Shown here piece by piece: positions 45,396 to 47,366 of a stretch of DNA of 47,366 nt. Position 1 is the first letter of the stretch. Each line of letters begins with the position of its first letter. The position numbers and the translations under genes are program-made. Below the pieces are notes generated by a model. It did not search any database. It saw nothing but the letters and a program-made list of their open reading frames with translations, and was not told the origin of the DNA. Source of the stretch: a virus; the IMG/VR virus record IMGVR_UViG_3300032285_002345, positions 1-47,366 of that record; one strand, 5' to 3'.

Positions 45396-47366
45396 ATGTC
45401 ATCATTACTAAAATCTCCGTTAGACAATTCTATTGCTGACGCAGTATATAATGAAATCCAAAATCGTAGCGCAAGGTATTACTACTTTTTAGGTAAAACT
45501 ATTCGTTGGACGGATGAAACAAATCCACCATATCCAATTGATAGTTTTGATTATGAACTCAAAACAAGAGATGAAATCATAACCTTAAAAGAAGTTAACT
45601 CTACAGATGTGGCTTTCGTTATTCCAAGAAAAGACTGGGTCACTGGTCAGGTTTGGGATATGTATGATGATCAATATTCTACTGAAGTTCAGGGTATTAA
45701 TTTAATTGCTGGTGGTTATGGATTTTCTGGAACTCCAACAGTATCAATAACAGGTGGTGGTGGTTCTGGTGCTGCTGCAGTAGCAGTTGTTAATAATGGT
45801 GTTATTACTAATATAAATTTAACATCTCGTGGTTATGGATATACTTCTATTCCTACTGTTACTATTTCTGGTGGTGGTGGAACTGCTGCAACCGCAACTG
45901 CAGTTGTAAGTATTGCCCCATCAGGTGCCCAACGTCTAGAAGATACTAATTGTTATGCGCTTACTGATGATTATAATGTATATAAAGTTTTAGATAACAA
46001 TAACAATGCAATTTCTACGTATAAACCAGTTGGTACTGTTGTAGATCCCGTCATTATGCCAGACGGATATATGTGGAAATACTTGTACAGTATTCCAATT
46101 GCTCTGCGTAATAAGTTCTTAACTGATGTTTATATGCCAGTTGTTAACTCAATTCGTTCACAGTTTTATTCTGGTGGTGAATTATTAAATGTTAAAATTG
46201 ATAATGCAGGTCAGAATTATACTTTTGCAAATATTACTGTTGCAGGTGATGGTTATCGTTCATCAGATCCATTATTATTAAAATCATTAACACTATCTTC
46301 TGGTGGTTCAGGTTATACTTCTGGAGCAACATTAAGTATTGCTCCTCCATTTAATGGAGCAAATACTTGGACTGCTGGTGTTGGTATTCTTCTTGGACAA
46401 AAAGTAGAATACAATAATAATTTATATGAATGCACAGTATCAGGGACTACTGCTAGTCCTGGACCAAATCATAAAACTGGTGTAGTTGCTAATGGTACTG
46501 CAGCACTTAAATATATTGGAACTCGAGCGACTGGAACATTAACTATTACTAGTGGTGTTGTTACTGGTTATACTTTAAATGGACAAGTGTATGAAATTAA
46601 TATGACCAGTGGTGGTCTTGGATATACTTCTGCTCCATCTTTAACACTTTCTGGTAGTGGTGGTTTTGTTGGTCAGGCAGTTATGAATGGCACTTCAGTA
46701 TCAAGAGTTTATATTTCTAACTCTGGTGATGGATACACTTCAGTTCCAACATTACAGTTTGGAACTCAATGGACTTCTTCTACTGCTGTTACTGTTGGCC
46801 AACAAATTTATTATTCAAACAGACTTTACACGGTAACTGTTGCAGGAACCACTTCTACAACTGCCCCAACAATTAATGGATCTATTGCAACTGTACCAGT
46901 TACCAATGGTGGATCAGGGTATACAAGTTCACCAACCTTCACTGTAAGTGCGCCCGATGTTCCAGGTGGCAGTACTGCTGTTGTAACTGCTGTTGTTTCT
47001 GCAGGTGTTATTACTTCAATTACAATTTCAGGTGCTGGTACTGGTTATATCAATCCTCCATTAATTACTTTTACAGGTGGTGGTGGAACTGGTTTACTTC
47101 TCGGCACTGCAACAATGCAGACTGCTGCTAATGGTACTGCAACTATTAAATATGCTGGTGTTACTGCAACAGGAACTGTTGTCTTAAAATATGGTTCTGG
47201 ATATTCTTCTTTACCAACAGCAACAATTACTCCAGTTTCTGCAGGTAGTGGTGCTGCTGGTTATTTTGTTGGTGTTCAATCATCAGCTAAATTAATTCCT
47301 TTGATTACTAACGGACAGATAAAATCAGTTCAGATTGATGATGGTGGTATTGGTTACACTTATGCT
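45396..47366 (+). CDS. 8: gp8-like baseplate wedge with many GSGY repeats (3' end outside window)
   Basis: The frame is open for 657 codons and has no stop before the window end. The N-terminal region (DAVYNEIQNRSARYYYFLGK, YELKTRDEIITLKEVNS, FVIPRKDWVTGQVWDMYDD) is the T4-like cyanophage gp8 signature. After residue 105 about ten copies of a beta motif of the form GGxGYTSxPTxTIxGGGG appear, interspersed with domains having a WTAGVGILLGQKVEYNNNLYE pattern. They probably decorate the baseplate. T4 gp8 is 334 residues, so this one is much larger. Confidence 0.85.
   Translation, partial: MSSLLKSPLDNSIADAVYNEIQNRSARYYYFLGKTIRWTDETNPPYPIDSFDYELKTRDEIITLKEVNSTDVAFVIPRKDWVTGQVWDMYDDQYSTEVQGINLIAGGYGFSGTPTVSITGGGGSGAAAVAVVNNGVITNINLTSRGYGYTSIPTVTISGGGGTAATATAVVSIAPSGAQRLEDTNCYALTDDYNVYKVLDNNNNAISTYKPVGTVVDPVIMPDGYMWKYLYSIPIALRNKFLTDVYMPVVNSIRSQFYSGGELLNVKIDNAGQNYTFANITVAGDGYRSSDPLLLKSLTLSSGGSGYTSGATLSIAPPFNGANTWTAGVGILLGQKVEYNNNLYECTVSGTTASPGPNHKTGVVANGTAALKYIGTRATGTLTITSGVVTGYTLNGQVYEINMTSGGLGYTSAPSLTLSGSGGFVGQAVMNGTSVSRVYISNSGDGYTSVPTLQFGTQWTSSTAVTVGQQIYYSNRLYTVTVAGTTSTTAPTINGSIATVPVTNGGSGYTSSPTFTVSAPDVPGGSTAVVTAVVSAGVITSITISGAGTGYINPPLITFTGGGGTGLLLGTATMQTAANGTATIKYAGVTATGTVVLKYGSGYSSLPTATITPVSAGSGAAGYFVGVQSSAKLIPLITNGQIKSVQIDDGGIGYTYA

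Noticed and set aside
1-47366. Canonical tRNA genes, CRISPR arrays, IS elements or integrase genes
   Set aside because: By eye only the tmRNA T-arm was found as a tRNA-like element; no arrays of direct repeats with spacers and no transposase or integrase motifs were seen. A tRNA scan would be needed to exclude atypical tRNAs.

Overview
The window is a contiguous piece of a T4-type myovirus genome, AT-rich and densely packed, with genes joined by ATGA or TAATG overlaps. The phage identity rests on a run of recognisable T4-like proteins: late transcription coactivator gp33, helicase loader gp59, ssDNA-binding gp32, hub protein gp26, terminase small subunit gp16, head-completion gp4, and baseplate or tail proteins gp48, gp53, gp27-like, gp5, PAAR, gp25, gp6, a gp7-like protein and the start of gp8. 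Consensus sigma-70 promoters (TTGACT or TTTACT, 17 bp, TATAAT) and T4-type late octamers (TATAAATA, more often CTAAATA) are both present. A Bug/TctC-type solute-binding protein and a tmRNA with a betaproteobacterial-looking tag (ANDAQFALAA) suggest a betaproteobacterial host, probably aquatic. That host assignment is inference.

Layout. 1-4024: seven overlapping genes, six of them 2-oxoglutarate/Fe(II) oxygenase-like. 4054-4256: a terminator, tandem promoters and a stem-loop. 4286-8477: an AAA+ ATPase followed by small phage-conserved genes and another oxygenase. 8502-15139: a second tandem promoter module, many small early-type genes, an HNH endonuclease, tiny membrane peptides, a metallophosphoesterase, a MazG-like protein and an HAD phosphatase. 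15148-19191: two more oxygenases, PhoH, a GH19 endolysin and a PD-(D/E)XK exonuclease. 19241-24164: an accessory island with two tandem ferritin-like diiron proteins, a class I glutamine amidotransferase, a secreted Bug-type protein, a circularly permuted (two-piece) tmRNA gene, an outer-membrane beta-barrel protein and GroES. 24246-28889: a SleB-type hydrolase, a ClpP-like protease, then gp33, gp59 and gp32, ending in a bidirectional terminator. 28929-34101, minus strand: gp4, hub, terminase, holin and tail genes. 34149-47366, plus strand: the baseplate operon, cut by the window end inside gp8.

How it works together. Early genes are read from sigma-70-like promoters, several of which place the expected transcription start on the start codon, implying leaderless mRNAs. 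Late genes use the CTAAATA/TATAAATA octamer, consistent with the gp33 gene found here. Cell-wall attack is encoded four times: the GH19 endolysin, SleB, and the GH19 and M15-like domains of gp5. tmRNA, GroES and ClpP within 3.5 kb look like a phage proteostasis set. The most unusual items are the permuted tmRNA, the tandem diiron pair, the secreted host-envelope proteins, and the repeated promoter/stem-loop cassette.
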